From: Paragemmobacter amnigenus
Lineage (GTDB): Bacteria > Pseudomonadota > Alphaproteobacteria > Rhodobacterales > Rhodobacteraceae
Assembly: GCF_009908265.2 (NCBI RefSeq)
Contig: NZ_JAAATX020000011.1
Location: 62,001-126,000, forward strand
Direction: 5' to 3'
DNA length: 64,000 nucleotides
Shown one piece after another: positions 24,756 through 34,569 of this stretch (within the stretch, counting starts at the first letter, position 1; each line of letters opens with the position of its first letter). The notes beneath the pieces were generated by a model that was given only the letters and a program-made list of their open reading frames with translations, was not told the DNA's origin and did no database searches. Made by a program: the position numbers and the translations under genes.

Positions 24756-26197
24756 TGGTGTTGTGGCGGTCGGACGAGGCGGCGGCGGCGACGGGCGGGC
24801 GGGTGACGAAGCCGTGGACCGCGACGGGGGTGTCGATCGACACGCGCACGCTGCGGGCGGGGGAGTTGTTCGTGGCGCTGAAGGATGTGCGCGACGGGCA
24901 TGATTTCGTGGCGGCCGCGCTGGAGAAGGGGGCGGCGGCGGCGATGGTCAGCCGTATCCCCGAGGGCGTGGCGGCGGATGCGCCCTTGCTGGTGGTGCCC
25001 GATGTGCTGCGCGCGCTGGAGGGGTTGGGCCGTGCGGCGCGGGCGCGGACGCGGGCGAAGGTGGTGGGGATCACCGGATCGGTGGGCAAGACATCGACCA
25101 AGGAGATGCTGCGCGCCGTCCTTGGCGGGCAGGGGCGGGTGCATGCCGCCGAAGCCAGCTACAACAACCATTGGGGCGTGCCGCTGACGCTGGCGCGGAT
25201 GCCGCAAGAGACGGAATTTGCGGTGATCGAGATCGGGATGAACCATCCCGGCGAGATCGCGCCCTTGGCGCGGATGGCCGATCTGGATGTGGCGATGATC
25301 ACGACGGTCGCGCCCGCGCATCTGGAGGCGTTCGAGAGCGTCGAGGGGATCGCGCATGAGAAGGCGTCGATCCTGGAAGGTCTGCGTCCGGGCGGGGTGG
25401 CGGTCCTGAACGCGGATATCGCGACGACGCCGATCCTGCGGGCCAAGGCGGATGCGGTGGGGGCGCGGGCGGTGATGTTCGGCACGTCCGAAGGGGCGGA
25501 CTGGCGCATCGTGGCGGTCGATATCGCGGACGAGACGACGGTGGTGCGTGCCACGCGGCGGGGCGAGCCGATCCTTTTCAAGGTGCTGTCGCCGGGGCGG
25601 CATTTCGCGGCCAATGCGACCGGCGCGCTGGCCGTGGCCGAGGCGATGGGATGCGATCCGGCCATCGCGGCCTGCGACATCGGCCAGTGGTCGCCGCCCA
25701 CGGGGCGCGGCACGCGCGAGCGGATCGTGATGGATACGCTGGAGGAGGTGGGATTCGACCTGATCGACGATGCCTTCAACGCCAATCCGGCCAGCATGGC
25801 GGCGGCGCTGGATGTGCTGATCGGGGCGGTGCCGGAAAACGGGGTGGGCAGGCTGGCGGCGGGGCGGCGGATCGCGGTTCTGGGCGACATGCTGGAGCTT
25901 GGCCCGACCGAGGCCGAGTTGCACGCGGCCATCGCGCGGCATCCGGGGCTGGAGAAGGTGGCGGTGATCCATTGTGTGGGTCCGCGCATGCGCGCGCTGT
26001 GGCAGGCGCTGCCGCGCGGGCAGCGGGGCGAATGGGTCGAGACGGCGGCGGCGCTGGCGGAACGGCCACGGTCGCTGGTCGATGCGGGGGATATCGTGCT
26101 GGTCAAGGGGTCGAAAGGGTCCAAGGTCAGTTTGGTCGTTGACGGCTTGCGGAAACTGGGTCAGGCGGTGGCGCCAAAGAACAAAGGGGCAGAGTGA
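24755..26197 (+). CDS. murF: MurF, UDP-MurNAc-tripeptide:D-Ala-D-Ala ligase
   Basis: Adds D-Ala-D-Ala to complete the pentapeptide precursor; 480 residues. GVSIDTRTLRAGELFVALKD in the N-terminal domain, ATP loop ITGSVGKTSTKEMLRA, NNHWGVPLTLARM and DDAFNANPASM are MurF signatures. Start overlaps murE, and the stop touches mraY, so the three genes are tightly coupled. Confidence 0.97.
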   Translation: MVLWRSDEAAAATGGRVTKPWTATGVSIDTRTLRAGELFVALKDVRDGHDFVAAALEKGAAAAMVSRIPEGVAADAPLLVVPDVLRALEGLGRAARARTRAKVVGITGSVGKTSTKEMLRAVLGGQGRVHAAEASYNNHWGVPLTLARMPQETEFAVIEIGMNHPGEIAPLARMADLDVAMITTVAPAHLEAFESVEGIAHEKASILEGLRPGGVAVLNADIATTPILRAKADAVGARAVMFGTSEGADWRIVAVDIADETTVVRATRRGEPILFKVLSPGRHFAANATGALAVAEAMGCDPAIAACDIGQWSPPTGRGTRERIVMDTLEEVGFDLIDDAFNANPASMAAALDVLIGAVPENGVGRLAAGRRIAVLGDMLELGPTEAELHAAIARHPGLEKVAVIHCVGPRMRALWQALPRGQRGEWVETAAALAERPRSLVDAGDIVLVKGSKGSKVSLVVDGLRKLGQAVAPKNKGAE

Positions 26198-27280
26198 ATG
26201 TTCTACTGGCTGACGGCCTTCTCGGACGGGGGCGATATCTTCAACCTGTTCCGCTACCAGACGGTGCGGGCGGGGGGCGCGTTCCTGACGGCGCTGATCT
26301 TCGGGTTCGTCTTCGGGCGGCCGCTGATCGACCTGCTGCGCCGCAAGCAGAAGAAGGGCCAGCCCATCCGCGATGACGGCCCGCAGAGCCATTTCGCCAA
26401 GGCGGGGACGCCGACGATGGGGGGACTTCTGATCCTGTCGGCGCTGATGGTGTCGACGCTTCTGTGGGCGCGGTGGGATAACCCCTATGTCTGGATCGTG
26501 CTGCTGGTGACGCTGGCCTTTGGCCTGATCGGCTTTGCCGACGACTATGCCAAGGTGACGAAGCAGAACACCAAGGGCGTGTCGGGGCGGGTGCGGTTCA
26601 CCGCCGGTCTGGTGATCGCGGCGCTGGCATCCTTTGCGGCGGCGGCCTTCCATCCGGCGGAGCTGACCTATCAGCTGGCCTTTCCCTTCTTCAAGGATGC
26701 GCTGTTGAACCTGTGGTGGTTCTTCATCCCCTTCGGGATGGTGGTGATCGTGGGCGCGGCCAATGCGGTGAACCTGACCGACGGGCTGGACGGGCTGGCC
26801 ATCATGCCGGTGATGATCGCGGCGGGGACATTCGGGGTGATCGCCTATGTCGTCGGCAATTCGAACTGGACCGAATATCTGGGCGTGCATTTCGTGCCCG
26901 GGACGGGGGAGCTTTTGATCTTTTGCGCGGCGCTGTTCGGCGGGGGGATGGGGTTTTTGTGGTACAACGCCCCGCCTGCGGCGGTGTTCATGGGGGATAC
27001 GGGGTCGCTGGCCCTGGGCGGTGCGCTGGGGGCGATTGCCGTCTGCACCAAGCACGAGATCGTGCTGGCCATCGTGGGCGGGCTGTTCGTGGTCGAGGCG
27101 CTGTCGGTCATCATCCAGGTCGTCTATTACAAGCGGACGGGCAAGCGCGTCTTTCTCATGGCGCCGATCCACCACCATTTCGAGAAGAAGGGCTGGGCCG
27201 AGCCGCAGATCGTCATCCGGTTCTGGATCATCTCTCTCATCCTTGCGCTGGTGGGTCTGGCGACGCTGAAGGTGCGGTGA
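26198..27280 (+). CDS. mraY: MraY, lipid I synthase
   Basis: Polytopic inner-membrane enzyme moving phospho-MurNAc-pentapeptide to undecaprenyl phosphate; 360 residues with about ten helices. The catalytic and Mg-binding motifs are present: [59 protein letters not shown] and [17 protein letters not shown] hairpin with TTTT follows (27320-27345), after which the canonical gene order is interrupted. Confidence 0.97.
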   Translation: MFYWLTAFSDGGDIFNLFRYQTVRAGGAFLTALIFGFVFGRPLIDLLRRKQKKGQPIRDDGPQSHFAKAGTPTMGGLLILSALMVSTLLWARWDNPYVWIVLLVTLAFGLIGFADDYAKVTKQNTKGVSGRVRFTAGLVIAALASFAAAAFHPAELTYQLAFPFFKDALLNLWWFFIPFGMVVIVGAANAVNLTDGLDGLAIMPVMIAAGTFGVIAYVVGNSNWTEYLGVHFVPGTGELLIFCAALFGGGMGFLWYNAPPAAVFMGDTGSLALGGALGAIAVCTKHEIVLAIVGGLFVVEALSVIIQVVYYKRTGKRVFLMAPIHHHFEKKGWAEPQIVIRFWIISLILALVGLATLKVR

Positions 27281-27319
27281 GGGCGGATTTTCCGGCGAGA
27301 ATCCGGCGATTGGATACGG

Positions 27320-27345
27320 GGCCGGTCCTGCGGGGCCGGCCTTTT
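27320..27345 (+). terminator. Terminator after mraY
   Basis: GGCCGG (27320-27325) pairs with CCGGCC (27336-27341), followed by TTTT. Nearer to the stop, 27285-27304 forms a weaker hairpin GGATT..CCGGCG..AATCC resembling the variable-arm palindromes. Confidence 0.55.
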
Positions 27346-27477
27346 GCCATCTGGCGGGCGGGGCGATCGGCGGTTGGCCACCGAAGCCTGCCGGTTGTGC
27401 GCGCGACCTGTGTCGGGGGCATTGCGCTTGGCCCGTGCGCGGCCTAGGACAGCCGCCCCAGTGTCATGAGGTACGAC

Positions 27478-28443
27478 GTGTCAGACCAGCTTGCCCCGCA
27501 CGAGAGATCGGTTTTCGCCACCCTGTCCGCCGTTCTGGCCGAGGAGGGCGCGGTGGAGCGTGATTCCCTGCGCGTGCTGGTCGCGTCGCGCGGGGGCGAT
27601 CTGGGGCGGGAGTATATCCGGCTGCGCGATCTGGGATTCGTGCAGGAGGTCGAGACGCGGCCCGGGTTCTTTGCGCGGCTGTTCGGGGTGAAGGCGAAGC
27701 GGCTGGTCAGCCTGACGCCGCGCGGGCGGGAACTGGCGGGGTTGGCGGTGGCGGTGCCGGAGGCGGCTGTGGCTGCGCCCGAGCCAGAGGTGGCTGCGCC
27801 TGTGGCGGAGCCGGTGGCCGAGGTCGTGGCGGAGCCGGTGGCCGAGGCTGCGGTCGAGGGTCCGGTCGTGGAGCCTGTTGCCGAACCTGTGGTCGCGCCT
27901 GCGGTGCGGGCGGCGGCGGCGAAGCGGCAGAAGAAGCCGCGCGTGACGGTGGCGGATTTCACGGAATCGGTGGGCGGCGCGCCGGTCGATGAGGCGGTCG
28001 CCCTGCCCGAGGGCGAGCGGCTGGACGGGCTGGCCGAGACGCTGGGGCTTATGGGGTTCGAGCTGATGCCGGCGGGGCGGTTGCTGGCGGCGCATCGCTG
28101 GGCGGCGGGCTTTGCCGATGCGGATGTGGTGCTGGAGACGCTTGTGGTGGCGGTGGCCCATGCGGCGCGGCTGGACCGGACGGGGACGGCGCGGCTGGAT
28201 CAGGCGGCGATGGCGGGCGTGGTCGATGCGGTGGGCGCGGCGCTGGGTCCGCTGGTGGCCGAGGGCGCGCTGGGGGCGGCGCAACTGGACGAGAGCCTTG
28301 GCGCGATGCGGGCCTTCCTGCGCGGGGATGCGGCGGCGGACGGGGCTGTGGCGGCGCTGCTGGACGATCCGCTGCGCGGGCTGGCCCCGCCCGCGATCTG
28401 CCCCGAGGGGGTGTGGATCCCTGCGGATGATGGCGGGGAGTGA
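27478..28443 (+). CDS. Unknown protein with winged-helix-like N-terminus and Pro/Glu/Val linker
   Basis: About 321 residues, not recognised. The N-terminal 75 residues (ERSVFATLSAVLAEEGAVERDSLRVLVASRGGDLGREYIRLRDLGFVQEVETRPG...VSLTPRGRELA) have the helix pattern and the terminal LTPRGRELAG of MarR/PadR-like winged-helix domains. A low-complexity linker of repeated EPVAEPVAE-type units follows (about residues 90-150), then a basic KRQKKPR spot and an Ala-rich helical C-terminal domain. GTG at 27478 with GAGG five bases upstream is preferred over ATG 27466. It separates mraY from murD and may be a regulator or a structural divisome-associated protein; neither is shown. Confidence 0.7.
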   Translation: MSDQLAPHERSVFATLSAVLAEEGAVERDSLRVLVASRGGDLGREYIRLRDLGFVQEVETRPGFFARLFGVKAKRLVSLTPRGRELAGLAVAVPEAAVAAPEPEVAAPVAEPVAEVVAEPVAEAAVEGPVVEPVAEPVVAPAVRAAAAKRQKKPRVTVADFTESVGGAPVDEAVALPEGERLDGLAETLGLMGFELMPAGRLLAAHRWAAGFADADVVLETLVVAVAHAARLDRTGTARLDQAAMAGVVDAVGAALGPLVAEGALGAAQLDESLGAMRAFLRGDAAADGAVAALLDDPLRGLAPPAICPEGVWIPADDGGE

Positions 28444-28449
28444 GCTTTC

Positions 28450-29112
28450 CTAGCGCCGGAAGGGCGCGGGCAGGCCGAAGGCCGCGGCGGCGCTGCCGGT
28501 GCGTAGGGCTTCGGTCCAGCGATCCTCGAGCAACAGTTTGGCGCGAGCGGGGGCGAGGCCGGTTTCCCATGTTGAGGGCGGCAGGCAGACGAGGCCGTCG
28601 TCATCGCCGAGGATGAGGTCGCCCGCATGGATGGTGGTGCCCGCGAAGGTGACGGGGCCGTTGACCGCGCCTTCGGCCGCGCCGGTGGGGCCGCGCGGGG
28701 TGATGTGGCAGGAGAAGACGGCGAAATCGTCCCATCGGCCAAGCGTAGCGGTGTCGCGCACCGCGCCGTCCACGATCACGCCTGCCACGCCCTTGGCCCG
28801 CAGGTGGCCCGACAGGATGTCGCCGATCATGGCGTGGTCGCGGTGGCCTCCTGCGGCGATGACGAGCACCTCGCCCGCCGAGATCAGGTCGAGCGCGTGC
28901 AGCACCGCGCCGAAATCGGGGGCGGCGCAGTCCACCGTGACCGCGCGGCCCGTCAGGCGGGGTTGCTGGCCCGCTGGGCGCAGGGGGCGGATGGCGGGGT
29001 CGATCTGGCGCGCGTCCGGCACGGTGTCGACGGCTATGGCGACGGGGATGTCGGCCCATGCCGACAGGTCGGGGGCGGGCGGCAGGGCGGAGCGGTGGAG
29101 CGTGACGGGCAT
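28450..29112 (-). CDS. RraA-family protein (HMG aldolase / demethylmenaquinone methyltransferase-like fold)
   Basis: A 220-residue protein of the RraA fold. The family core is clear: RLTGRAVTVDCAAPDFGAVLHAL, GEVLVIAAGGHRDHAMIGDILSGHLRAKGVAGVIVDGAVRDTATL and ILGDDDGLVCLPP. GDI...AK..G..G.V.DG..RD is the active-site segment of 4-hydroxy-4-methyl-2-oxoglutarate/oxaloacetate aldolases, so an aldolase or decarboxylase role is more likely than RNase E inhibition. Convergent with the preceding unknown gene; 6 bases downstream of the aminotransferase start of the minus-strand pair, hence probably co-transcribed with it. Confidence 0.85.
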   Translation of the reverse strand: MPVTLHRSALPPAPDLSAWADIPVAIAVDTVPDARQIDPAIRPLRPAGQQPRLTGRAVTVDCAAPDFGAVLHALDLISAGEVLVIAAGGHRDHAMIGDILSGHLRAKGVAGVIVDGAVRDTATLGRWDDFAVFSCHITPRGPTGAAEGAVNGPVTFAGTTIHAGDLILGDDDGLVCLPPSTWETGLAPARAKLLLEDRWTEALRTGSAAAAFGLPAPFRR

Positions 29113-29118
29113 CTGGTC

Positions 29119-30330
29119 CTACATCTGGGCTTTGAGCGTGGCGCCGAGGGCGGCGATGCCCTGACGGATGCGGTCTTCGGATTGCGACGAGAAGTTGATC
29201 CGCGCGTGGTTCGGGCGGGGGGTGGTGGCAAAGAACGTACCACCCGGGACATAGGCGGCGCGGGCCTTGGGCAGGGCGTGGTCGCGCATGAAGGCGGTGG
29301 CGTCGAAGCCTTCGGGAAAGCGCGCCCATGTGAAGAGTCCGCCTTGGGGGTCGGTCGCCGTCACCTCTTGCGGGAAGTGCTGGCGGATGGCGTCGAGCAT
29401 CACCTCTTTCTTGCGGCGATAGGCGGCGCGCAGGGTGGCAACATGGGCCCAGAGGTCGTGCCGGTCGAGGAAGAGCGAGGTCGCCGCCATGTTGAGGGTG
29501 GAGGTCTGGGTATCGGCGGCGACCTTCAGGAGCGAGAGCCGTTCGAGGAGCGGCGGCGAGGCCAGCGCCCAGCCGAGGCGGAGGGCGGGGACGAGGATCT
29601 TCGAGAAGCTGCCGAGATGGATGACGCGGCCTTCCGTATCCAGCGATTTCAGCGTGGGCAGCGGGTCGCCGTCAAAGCGGATGTGGCGGTAGGGCGTGTC
29701 CTCGACCACGATCAGGTCGTGGCGGTTGGCAAGGTCGATCAGGCGGTGGCGGCGGGGCAGCGACAGGGTGACGCCGGTGGGGTTCTGGAAATCCGGCACG
29801 GTGTAGATCATGCGGGCCGAGGGGGTGGTGGCGAGGGTGGCCGCGAGCGCGTCCATGTCCATGCCATCGGCATCGATGGGGATGGCGGCATAGCGCGGCT
29901 GGGACGGGGCAAAGGCGATGAGCGCGCCGAGGAAGGTGGGGTCTTCGACCACGATCGTCTCGCCCGGGTTCACCAGCATCTTGGCGGCGAAGTCGAGGCC
30001 CTGCTGCGAGCCTTGCAGGATCAGGATGTCGTCGGCCGTGCAGGGCGTGCCGTCGGCGGTCATCAGGGCGGCGATCTGGGCACGCAGGCGGGGCAGGCCG
30101 TCCGAGGGGGCATATTGCAGCGCGTCGCCCGAGGGGTCGGCGATGGCGTCGCGGAAGACGCCGTCGAGCAGGCCGCGCGGGAAGAGCGTTGCATCGGGAT
30201 AGCCGCCGCCGAAGGAGATGATGGAGGGGTCCGCGCCAAGCGCGAGCAGGTCGCGGATGGCCGAGGGGCGGACCTGATCCATGCGGGTGGCAAAGCGGGG
30301 GGCGAGGCGGGGGCTGGCGGGCGCTGTCAT
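29119..30330 (-). CDS. PLP-dependent class I/II aminotransferase (LysN/MocR-like)
   Basis: Fold-type I aminotransferase of 403 residues. [14 protein letters not shown], the substrate-pocket [45 protein letters not shown] and the PLP lysine in [17 protein letters not shown] are diagnostic of the 2-aminoadipate/multi-substrate aminotransferase subgroup. No HTH domain is fused. The gene and the RraA-like gene form a minus-strand pair inserted into the cell-wall cluster, consistent with an amino-acid catabolic module, though the substrate is not known. Confidence 0.88.
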   Translation of the reverse strand: MTAPASPRLAPRFATRMDQVRPSAIRDLLALGADPSIISFGGGYPDATLFPRGLLDGVFRDAIADPSGDALQYAPSDGLPRLRAQIAALMTADGTPCTADDILILQGSQQGLDFAAKMLVNPGETIVVEDPTFLGALIAFAPSQPRYAAIPIDADGMDMDALAATLATTPSARMIYTVPDFQNPTGVTLSLPRRHRLIDLANRHDLIVVEDTPYRHIRFDGDPLPTLKSLDTEGRVIHLGSFSKILVPALRLGWALASPPLLERLSLLKVAADTQTSTLNMAATSLFLDRHDLWAHVATLRAAYRRKKEVMLDAIRQHFPQEVTATDPQGGLFTWARFPEGFDATAFMRDHALPKARAAYVPGGTFFATTPRPNHARINFSSQSEDRIRQGIAALGATLKAQM

Positions 30331-30398
30331 GGGGGCAGGGTGCCTTGGGTGCGGGCGGGGTGCAAGGGGGCGGCGTGGCGCGGGTGGAACGGGCGGAC

Positions 30399-30450
30399 GG
30401 GGGGCTGTCTGCCCCCCGCACCCCCCGAGGGTATTTGGACCGTGGCGAAG
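30399..30450. repeat. Intergenic element: GC hairpin + C-run + GTATTTGG
   Basis: GGGGGGC-TGTCT-GCCCCCC (30399-30417) then GCACCCCCCGAGGGTATTTGG. A similar arrangement is at 41843-41893. From memory such CCCCCGAG-gnTATTTGG elements recur between genes in many Rhodobacterales genomes; I cannot verify copy number here. Confidence 0.5.
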
Positions 30451-30521
30451 GGGCGAGAGCGGGCTTTTCCTTTGCGGGGCGTTCCCCTATCCCTTGGGCG
30501 CGGCAGGATGTGGAGGCGCGG

Positions 30522-31925
30522 ATGATCCCGGTTCAGGGCTATCAGGGGCGGAAGGTGGCGGTGCTGGGGCTGGGTCGGTCGGGGCTGGCCACGGCGCGGG
30601 CGCTGGTCGCGGGGGGGGCGGAGACGCTCTTGTGGGATGACAGTCCGGAAAGCCGCGCCAAGGCCGAGGCCGAGGGGTTCGTGATGACGGACCTGACGCG
30701 GAACGGCGCGCTGGAGGGGGTGGCGGTGCTGGTCGTATCGCCCGGCATCCCGCATCTCTATCCCGCGCCGCACAAGGTGATTGCCCGCGCGCTGGAGGCG
30801 GGGGTGCCGGTGGACAATGACATCGGGCTGTTCTTCCGCAGTTATGCGACGAAGGATTGGGACGGGTTCGACACGGTGCCGCGGGTGGTGGCGATCACGG
30901 GGTCGAACGGGAAATCGACGACGACGGCGCTGGTGCGCCATATCCTTGACGAGGCGGGGCGGCCCGTGCAGATGGCGGGGAATATCGGGCGCGGGGTGCT
31001 GGATATCGAGCCTGCGCAGGATGGCGAGGTGGTGGTGCTGGAGCTGTCGTCCTACCAGACGGAGCTGGCGCGGGCGCTGACGCCGGATGTGGCTGTTTTC
31101 ACGAACCTTTCGCCGGATCATCTGGACCGTCACAACGGGATGGGCGGCTACTTCGCGGCCAAGCGGCGGCTGTTTGCCGAGGGCGGGCCGGACCGCGCGG
31201 TGGTGGGGGTGGACGAGCTGGAGGGGCGGTTCATGGCCGACCAGCTGGCCGAGGGGCCTGAGGATGACCGGGTGATCCGGGTGTCTTCGGGCAGCAAGCT
31301 GGAGGGGTTCGGCTGGGCGGTCTTTGCGCGCAAGGGGTTTCTGTCGGAATGGCGCAAGGGGCGGCAGGTGGCGAGCATCGATCTGCGCGGGATCAAGGGG
31401 CTGCCCGGCGCGCATAACCACCAGAACGCCTGTGCGGCCTATGCCGCCTGCCGGTCGCTGGGCGTGGGGCCGAAGGAGATCGAGCGGGCGCTGCAATCCT
31501 TTGCCGGCCTGCCGCATCGCAGCCAGTTGGTGGGGGAACGGGGCGGGGTGCGGTTCGTCAACGATTCCAAGGCCACCAATGTGGACAGCGCGGCCAAGGC
31601 CTTGCAGGCCTTCGACCGCATCCGCTGGATCGCGGGGGGGATGGGCAAGGAGGGGGGGATTGCCGCGCTGGCGCCTGTGCTGGGGTCGGTGGTGAAGGCC
31701 TATCTGATCGGCCATTCGGCGCGGGATTTCGCCCTGCAGATCGGGGATCTGCCGCACGAGATCTGCGAGACGATGGAACGGGCGGTGGCGCGGGCGGCCG
31801 AGGAGGCGGAGGCGGGCGAGGTGGTGCTGCTGGCCCCTGCGGCGGCGAGTTTCGACCAGTATCCGAATTTCGAGAAGCGTGGCGAGGATTTCACCGCGCG
31901 GGTCAGGGCGATCATCGGGGGCTGA
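30522..31925 (+). CDS. murD: MurD, UDP-MurNAc-L-Ala:D-Glu ligase
   Basis: Second amino-acid addition to the peptidoglycan precursor; 467 residues. N-terminal [20 protein letters not shown] (UDP-binding), ATP loop [45 protein letters not shown] and FVNDSKATN are MurD signatures. Start at MIPVQGYQ with a GGAGG-like site. It is separated from mraY by 3.2 kb and is followed by an unrelated aminotransferase instead of ftsW-murG. Confidence 0.96.
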   Translation: MIPVQGYQGRKVAVLGLGRSGLATARALVAGGAETLLWDDSPESRAKAEAEGFVMTDLTRNGALEGVAVLVVSPGIPHLYPAPHKVIARALEAGVPVDNDIGLFFRSYATKDWDGFDTVPRVVAITGSNGKSTTTALVRHILDEAGRPVQMAGNIGRGVLDIEPAQDGEVVVLELSSYQTELARALTPDVAVFTNLSPDHLDRHNGMGGYFAAKRRLFAEGGPDRAVVGVDELEGRFMADQLAEGPEDDRVIRVSSGSKLEGFGWAVFARKGFLSEWRKGRQVASIDLRGIKGLPGAHNHQNACAAYAACRSLGVGPKEIERALQSFAGLPHRSQLVGERGGVRFVNDSKATNVDSAAKALQAFDRIRWIAGGMGKEGGIAALAPVLGSVVKAYLIGHSARDFALQIGDLPHEICETMERAVARAAEEAEAGEVVLLAPAAASFDQYPNFEKRGEDFTARVRAIIGG

Positions 31926-32024
31926 CGGGCGGGCTGACGGGCGAAGGCTGCGGGCAGGTCGCAAATGGACTGGCAAGCGCGGGCGGCTGCGCCATATTCG
32001 GATCAAACCGAGGAGGAATGCCGG

Positions 32025-33152
32025 ATGACCGCTCTGCCCCATGCCCATGTCGACCCCGAGGGGTTGCAGGAATTTTCCGTGGTCTTCACCGACCGCAGCC
32101 TGAACCACATGTCCGCGCGCTTTCAGGGCGTGATGCGGGATGTGTCGGGGCTGTTGAAGGAGGTCTACCGCGGGTCGGCCGTGGCGCTGGTGCCCGGGGG
32201 CGGGACCTATGCGATGGAGGCGGTCGCGCGGCAGTTCGGCAAGGGATCGGTGCTGGTGGTGCGCAACGGGTGGTTTTCCTTCCGCTGGACGCAGATCTTT
32301 GACGCGGGTGGGTTCGCATCCGCGACGACCGTGGTGATGGCGCGCCAGACCGGAAATGACCCGCGCGCGCCCTATGCGCCGCCGCCCGTGGACGAGGTGG
32401 TGGCGAAGATCCGCGAGGTGCGGCCCGAGGCGGTGTTCGCGCCGCATGTGGAGACGAGCGCGGGGATCATCCTGCCCGACGACTACATCGCCAAGGTGGC
32501 GGCGGCGGCGCATGAGGTGGGGGCTGTCATGGTCCTTGACTGTATCGCGTCGGGCTGCGTCTGGGTGGATATGGAAGCGACGGGGGTCGACGTGCTGATT
32601 TCCGCCCCGCAGAAGGGGTGGTCGGCGTCGCCTTCGGCGGGGGTTGTCGTGCTGTCGCCGCGGGGCGAGGAGCGGCTGGCGGCGACGGAGAGCAATTCCT
32701 TTGCGCTGGACCTGAAGAAGTGGCGGGCGATCATGGCGGCCTATGAGGGGGGCGGGCATGCCTATCACGCCACCATGCCCACGGATGCCATCGTGGGGTT
32801 CCGCGACGCGATGTTTGAGACGAAGGCGATGGGATTCGCCGCAGCCAAGGCGGCGCAGTGGGAGCTGGGGCGCGAGGTGCGGGCGCTGCTGGCGCGGAAG
32901 GGCGTGCCGTCGGTCGCGGCGGAGGGGTATCAGGCGCCGGGCGTGGTGGTGAGCTATACCGACCAGCCGGATATCCAGAACGGGGCGAAGTTCCGCGCGC
33001 AAGGCATGCAGATCGCCGCGGGCGTGCCCTTGCAGGTCGGCGAGGGGGCGGAGTTCAAGACCTTCCGCCTTGGCCTGTTCGGGTTGGATAAGCTGAAGGA
33101 CGTGCCCGCGACCGTGGCGCGGCTGGAGCGCGCGGTGGAGGCGGTGCTGTAG
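32025..33152 (+). CDS. Class V aminotransferase (serine/alanine-glyoxylate type)
   Basis: Fold-type I PLP enzyme of 375 residues. ALVPGGGTYAMEAVARQF, VRNGWFSFRWTQI, FAPHVETSAGIILPDDY, VLDCIASGCVWVDMEATGVDVLISAPQKGWSASP (PLP lysine in APQKGW) match alanine-glyoxylate/serine-pyruvate aminotransferases. A strong AGGAGGAA ribosome site precedes ATG 32025. It follows murD by about 100 bases but has no evident link to cell-wall synthesis; in other bacteria such enzymes act in serine, glycine or taurine-type metabolism. Confidence 0.88.
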   Translation: MTALPHAHVDPEGLQEFSVVFTDRSLNHMSARFQGVMRDVSGLLKEVYRGSAVALVPGGGTYAMEAVARQFGKGSVLVVRNGWFSFRWTQIFDAGGFASATTVVMARQTGNDPRAPYAPPPVDEVVAKIREVRPEAVFAPHVETSAGIILPDDYIAKVAAAAHEVGAVMVLDCIASGCVWVDMEATGVDVLISAPQKGWSASPSAGVVVLSPRGEERLAATESNSFALDLKKWRAIMAAYEGGGHAYHATMPTDAIVGFRDAMFETKAMGFAAAKAAQWELGREVRALLARKGVPSVAAEGYQAPGVVVSYTDQPDIQNGAKFRAQGMQIAAGVPLQVGEGAEFKTFRLGLFGLDKLKDVPATVARLERAVEAVL

Positions 33153-33157
33153 GGGCG

Positions 33158-33294
33158 GAAAAATCTTCTGGCGAAGATTTTTCGGGGCGATCCTTCTGGC
33201 GAAGGATCGGGGCGCGTGGTGCGGTCCGCGTCACGGCGGGGGGCGGTTCTTCGCCAGAAGAACCGGTTTCAGGAATTTTCGCGAGAAAATTCCT
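33158..33294. repeat. Cluster of four variable-arm palindromes
   Basis: 33158-33183 (GAAAAATCTTC-TGGC-, 11-bp arms), 33188-33209 (CGATCCTTC-TGGC-GAAGGATCG), 33244-33265 (CGGTTCTTC-GCCA-GAAGAACCG, core inverted) and 33271-33294 (AGGAATTTTC-GCGA-, 10-bp arms). They fill the gap between two convergent genes. Arms covary fully while the TTC-TGGC-GAA core recurs. Confidence 0.85.
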
Positions 33295-33299
33295 GCCTC

Positions 33300-34496
33300 T
33301 TACCGGACGCCGAGGCCCGCGCGCATCAGCGTCTTGCGGACGGGCGCCACGGAGTAGAGCGCGTTGAGCGCGGTGGCGCGCAGGTCGCGCAGCCCTTGCG
33401 CGCCCATCATCGAGGCGCGGTTGAGCGCGTCGATGCCCGTCACACGGGCCTGCACTTCCCAATGGCGTTTGCGGTGGTAGGTGGCGAGCATGGCCGCACT
33501 GCCGATGGCGTCGCGGTCGGCCTCGGCCAGGTCGAGCAGCACGCGCAGGTCGGCCAGCGACATGTTCAACCCCTGCGCGCCGATGGGGGGGACGACGTGG
33601 GCGGCTTCGGCCATGAGCGCGGTGCGTTCGCCCGCCATCCGCTCTGCGATCTGGCTGATGATGGGCCAGAGCGAGCGGCGGCTGACCAGTGTCAGGGGGC
33701 CGAGTATGTGGCAGGAGCGGGTGTTCATTTCGGCCTCGAATTCCGCGACCGGAAGGGCGGCGAGGCGTTCGGCATTGGGGCCGGTTTCCATCCAGACGAT
33801 GGCCGAGCAGGGCATGCCGTCGCGGTCGGGCAGGGGGACGAGGGTGAAGGGCCCGCCGGAGCGGTGGATTTCGGTCGAGACGTTGCGGTGCGGGATGGGG
33901 TGGGTGACGGCGAAGGCCAGCGCCTTTTGCCCGTAGCGGGTGGTCTTGACGGGGATTTCCAGCGCCTCGCGCATGGCCGAGTTGCGGCCGTCGGCGGCGA
34001 TGACCATGCGGGCGGCGATGCGGGTGCCGTCGGAGAGGGTGGCGATGGCCTCTGCCTCGCGGGTCAGGAGGGCGGTGGTGGCGAGGCCCGCGCGGAAGGA
34101 GACGTCGGGGAGGTCGGCAAGGCGGGCGACCATCTCGCGCCGGAGGAGCCAGTTGGGCAGGTTCCAGCCAAAGGGTTGGTCGGAAATGTCGGCGGCGTCG
34201 AAATCCTTGACGATGCGGGGGTCGGGATATTCGCCGCCCGCGTCGATGATCCGCATGATCTGCAGCGGCGCGGCATGGGGGGCGAGGCGGTCCCAGAGCC
34301 CTGCCGCCTGCAGGACGGGGATCGAGGGTTGCAGGAAGGCGGTGGTGCGCAGGTCGGCGCCTTCGTCTTCGATCCTTGTCACCGGGGGGGTGGGGTCGAC
34401 GCAGACCACGCGGAAGCCTGCGGAGCCGAAGGCGGCGGCGGCTGTGAGGCCTGCGACCCCGCCGCCGGAGATCAGGATGTCGGTGGTTTCGCGCAT
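33300..34496 (-). CDS. UbiH/UbiF/COQ6-family FAD monooxygenase
   Basis: Flavin aromatic hydroxylase of ubiquinone biosynthesis, 398 residues. FAD dinucleotide fold ILISGGGVAGLTAAAAFGSAGFRVVCVD, second FAD motif IAADGRNSAMREAL (the DG motif) and GD-like EAAHVVPPIGAQGLNMSLADLRVLLDL near the C-terminus; the usual GD of GDAAH is replaced by AEAAH, common in this family. Which ring position it hydroxylates cannot be told from sequence alone. Convergent with the class V aminotransferase across four palindromes. Confidence 0.9.
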   Translation of the reverse strand: MRETTDILISGGGVAGLTAAAAFGSAGFRVVCVDPTPPVTRIEDEGADLRTTAFLQPSIPVLQAAGLWDRLAPHAAPLQIMRIIDAGGEYPDPRIVKDFDAADISDQPFGWNLPNWLLRREMVARLADLPDVSFRAGLATTALLTREAEAIATLSDGTRIAARMVIAADGRNSAMREALEIPVKTTRYGQKALAFAVTHPIPHRNVSTEIHRSGGPFTLVPLPDRDGMPCSAIVWMETGPNAERLAALPVAEFEAEMNTRSCHILGPLTLVSRRSLWPIISQIAERMAGERTALMAEAAHVVPPIGAQGLNMSLADLRVLLDLAEADRDAIGSAAMLATYHRKRHWEVQARVTGIDALNRASMMGAQGLRDLRATALNALYSVAPVRKTLMRAGLGVR

Positions 34497-34569
34497 GTGG
34501 TCACTCCGTTCCCGCTGTCGCAGAGATACGCCTGCGGGGCGGGAAGGCGAAGCGACAAAGTGACCCTGC

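Noticed and set aside
24692-33002. Long minus-strand frames opposite murE/murF/mraY and murD
   Set aside because: Opposite well-supported mur genes, rich in Arg/Pro/His, without recognisable motifs.
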